The notes under the pieces: generated by a model
Database searches by the model: none
What the model saw: only the letters and a program-made list of their open reading frames with translations
What the model was told of the DNA's origin: nothing
Assembly: GCA_016342285.1 (NCBI GenBank)
Contig: JAEINQ010000012.1
Location: forward strand, 43,677 to 107,676
Source of the DNA: Desulfobacterales bacterium
Lineage (GTDB): Bacteria; Desulfobacterota; Desulfobacteria; Desulfobacterales; JAEINQ01
Direction: 5' to 3'
Length of the DNA: 64,000 bases
Part shown: positions 63,292 to 64,000 of the stretch, piece by piece
Layout of the letters: every line of letters begins with the position of its first letter
Numbering within the stretch: the first letter of the stretch is position 1
Translations under genes and position numbers: made by a program

Positions 63292-63469
63292 AGGGTCGGA
63301 TCTTAAATATTAACTATTGAGCCATGCCATGGAACTCAAAGCACAGATCGTCATAGTTCTAATTTTCCTGCTGGCTTCCAGCCTTAAGAAACAAAGGGGT
63401 CTCCCATTAAAGGACTCGTCAAGTCTAAAACACCTCTCCCATGCAGAATTTTCATACATTTTTGCTTGA
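63292..63469 (+). pseudogene. Exported-protein paralogue, decayed copy 3
   Basis: The conserved block GGGTCGGATCTTAAATATTA leads to ATG at 63329 and the signal-peptide-like IVIVLIFLLASSLKK, then unrelated sequence and a stop at 63467-63469. Only the 5' end of the gene is kept. Confidence 0.6.
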
Positions 63470-63802
63470 CGACCCACTCCCCGACTGGCTGAGCGTTTCC
63501 GTCTCGCACCCGAACTTTTCGTTTGCATCGGTTGCGGAGCAATTTTATCGATCCGCACCAGTCACCCATGAGGTTTAAGGCTCTGTTCTTTGAAAACTCA
63601 ATATGAACGGCCCTTGTGCCGGTATCCGGCACCCGGAAAATGGTTGGTGCCATGGACGTGTCCAAAGCTTTATGCGCCAACTATCTTGGCAGGCAGCTTC
63701 TGTCAAAATTGTACTGTGCAGCGGCTGGGCACCGTTTCTGTATTACGGTTATCTATCGAAAAAACGACAGCATAAACGAACAATCACCTTCGTGCTCCAT
63801 TG

Positions 63803-64000
63803 CTATCTCATGCCAATAAGTTCATGATATTTCTTTTCCAAATGCGCCACGACTTCTTCTTTCAGGCTCTCAACGAATTCGATTAGTTCATCAGCATCGC
63901 GATCCGTAGCGGCACCGACTGAACTTGAGCGCTAACGATAGCGCCCCCACCTGTGCCAATCAGAATATTCCCACCAGAACTGAAGTCATTTAATCCCACC
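63803..64000 (-). pseudogene. Partial gene at the window edge
   Basis: On the minus strand the last frame reads ADELIEFVESLKEEVVAHLE and ends at a stop at 63803-63805. Towards the edge the coding-like signal passes to another frame (SSGGNILIGTGGG). It may be a frameshifted gene or two unrelated frames; it is cut by the window. Confidence 0.35.

Noticed and set aside
63384..63680. Minus-strand 98-codon frame near the window end
   Set aside because: No family resemblance, no ribosome-binding site, and it overlaps a decayed repeat copy.
1..64000. CRISPR array
   Set aside because: Short tandem repeats at 49769 and 55112 have nine-base units without spacers; no regularly spaced repeats were seen.
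1..64000. tRNA or rRNA genes as island attachment sites
   Set aside because: No cloverleaf-like sequence or rRNA segment was recognised; the island edges show gene remnants instead.

Overview
The window looks like a chromosomal segment of a sulfate-reducing or syntrophic Desulfobacterota bacterium (Desulfosarcina/Desulfatitalea-like; inference). The support is indirect: most of it is GC-rich, it carries an AhbC-like radical SAM enzyme of the siroheme-dependent heme route typical of sulfate reducers, sigma-54 activators, two TRAP systems, PhnD-like binding proteins and much repeat debris. No rRNA, tRNA, CRISPR array, intact insertion sequence or replication origin was recognised.

Region 1 (0-18 kb): a complete branched-chain amino acid/amide ABC transporter operon (binding protein, LivH, LivM, LivG, LivF) is followed by a UcpA-like short-chain dehydrogenase and a zinc alcohol dehydrogenase. 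Then come, on the minus strand, ahbC and a ClpX-like AAA+ protein; a two-domain universal stress protein; an ABM-domain protein; a PhnD-like binding protein; an MFS permease; an autotransporter barrel remnant; a B12-type radical SAM enzyme with a TPR-like tail; a VapBC pair under a perfect palindrome; and an FRG-domain protein.

Region 2 (18.8-36.1 kb): a Cache/PAS histidine kinase and a sigma-54 response regulator precede a long same-strand locus with LeuC/LeuD-type hydro-lyase subunits, a LeuB-type dehydrogenase, TRAP set 1, an HMG-CoA-lyase-like enzyme, a family III CoA transferase, TRAP set 2 and an isocitrate-lyase/PEP-mutase-family lyase. A well-formed -24/-12 promoter (23049-23063) and an upstream inverted repeat (22895-22913) tie the two-component system to the locus. 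I infer a route for uptake and breakdown of a branched hydroxy-di- or tricarboxylate; the exact substrate is unknown.

Region 3 (36.4-43.5 kb): SRPBCC and EVE-domain proteins, then a TauE/SafE exporter behind its own -24/-12 promoter, a sigma-54 regulator with a GAFTHA loop, a histidine kinase with a six-cysteine insert, and a divergent PhnD-like lipoprotein. This looks like a complete sense-and-export module.

Region 4 (43.5-56.4 kb): a rearranged accessory zone. It holds a DUF4143 ATPase, an enoyl-CoA hydratase plus two copies of its 3' end, debris of the SRPBCC and EVE genes, HicBA, an FUSC-type membrane protein, a broken four-helix-bundle-suffix gene, a Cdd1-like HhH protein, a cPLA2/patatin-like hydrolase, small coiled-coil and exported proteins, a YefM/RelE-type pair and a SWIM zinc-finger protein.

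Region 5 (56.4-64 kb): an AT-rich island with two unfamiliar two-gene units, DGQHR protein + metallo-beta-lactamase-fold hydrolase (plus strand) and radical SAM + Hsp90-like GHKL ATPase (minus strand). Three decayed copies of one exported-protein gene (49.5, 58.8, 63.3 kb) bracket these units. This island is the best candidate for an undescribed, possibly defence-related, system.
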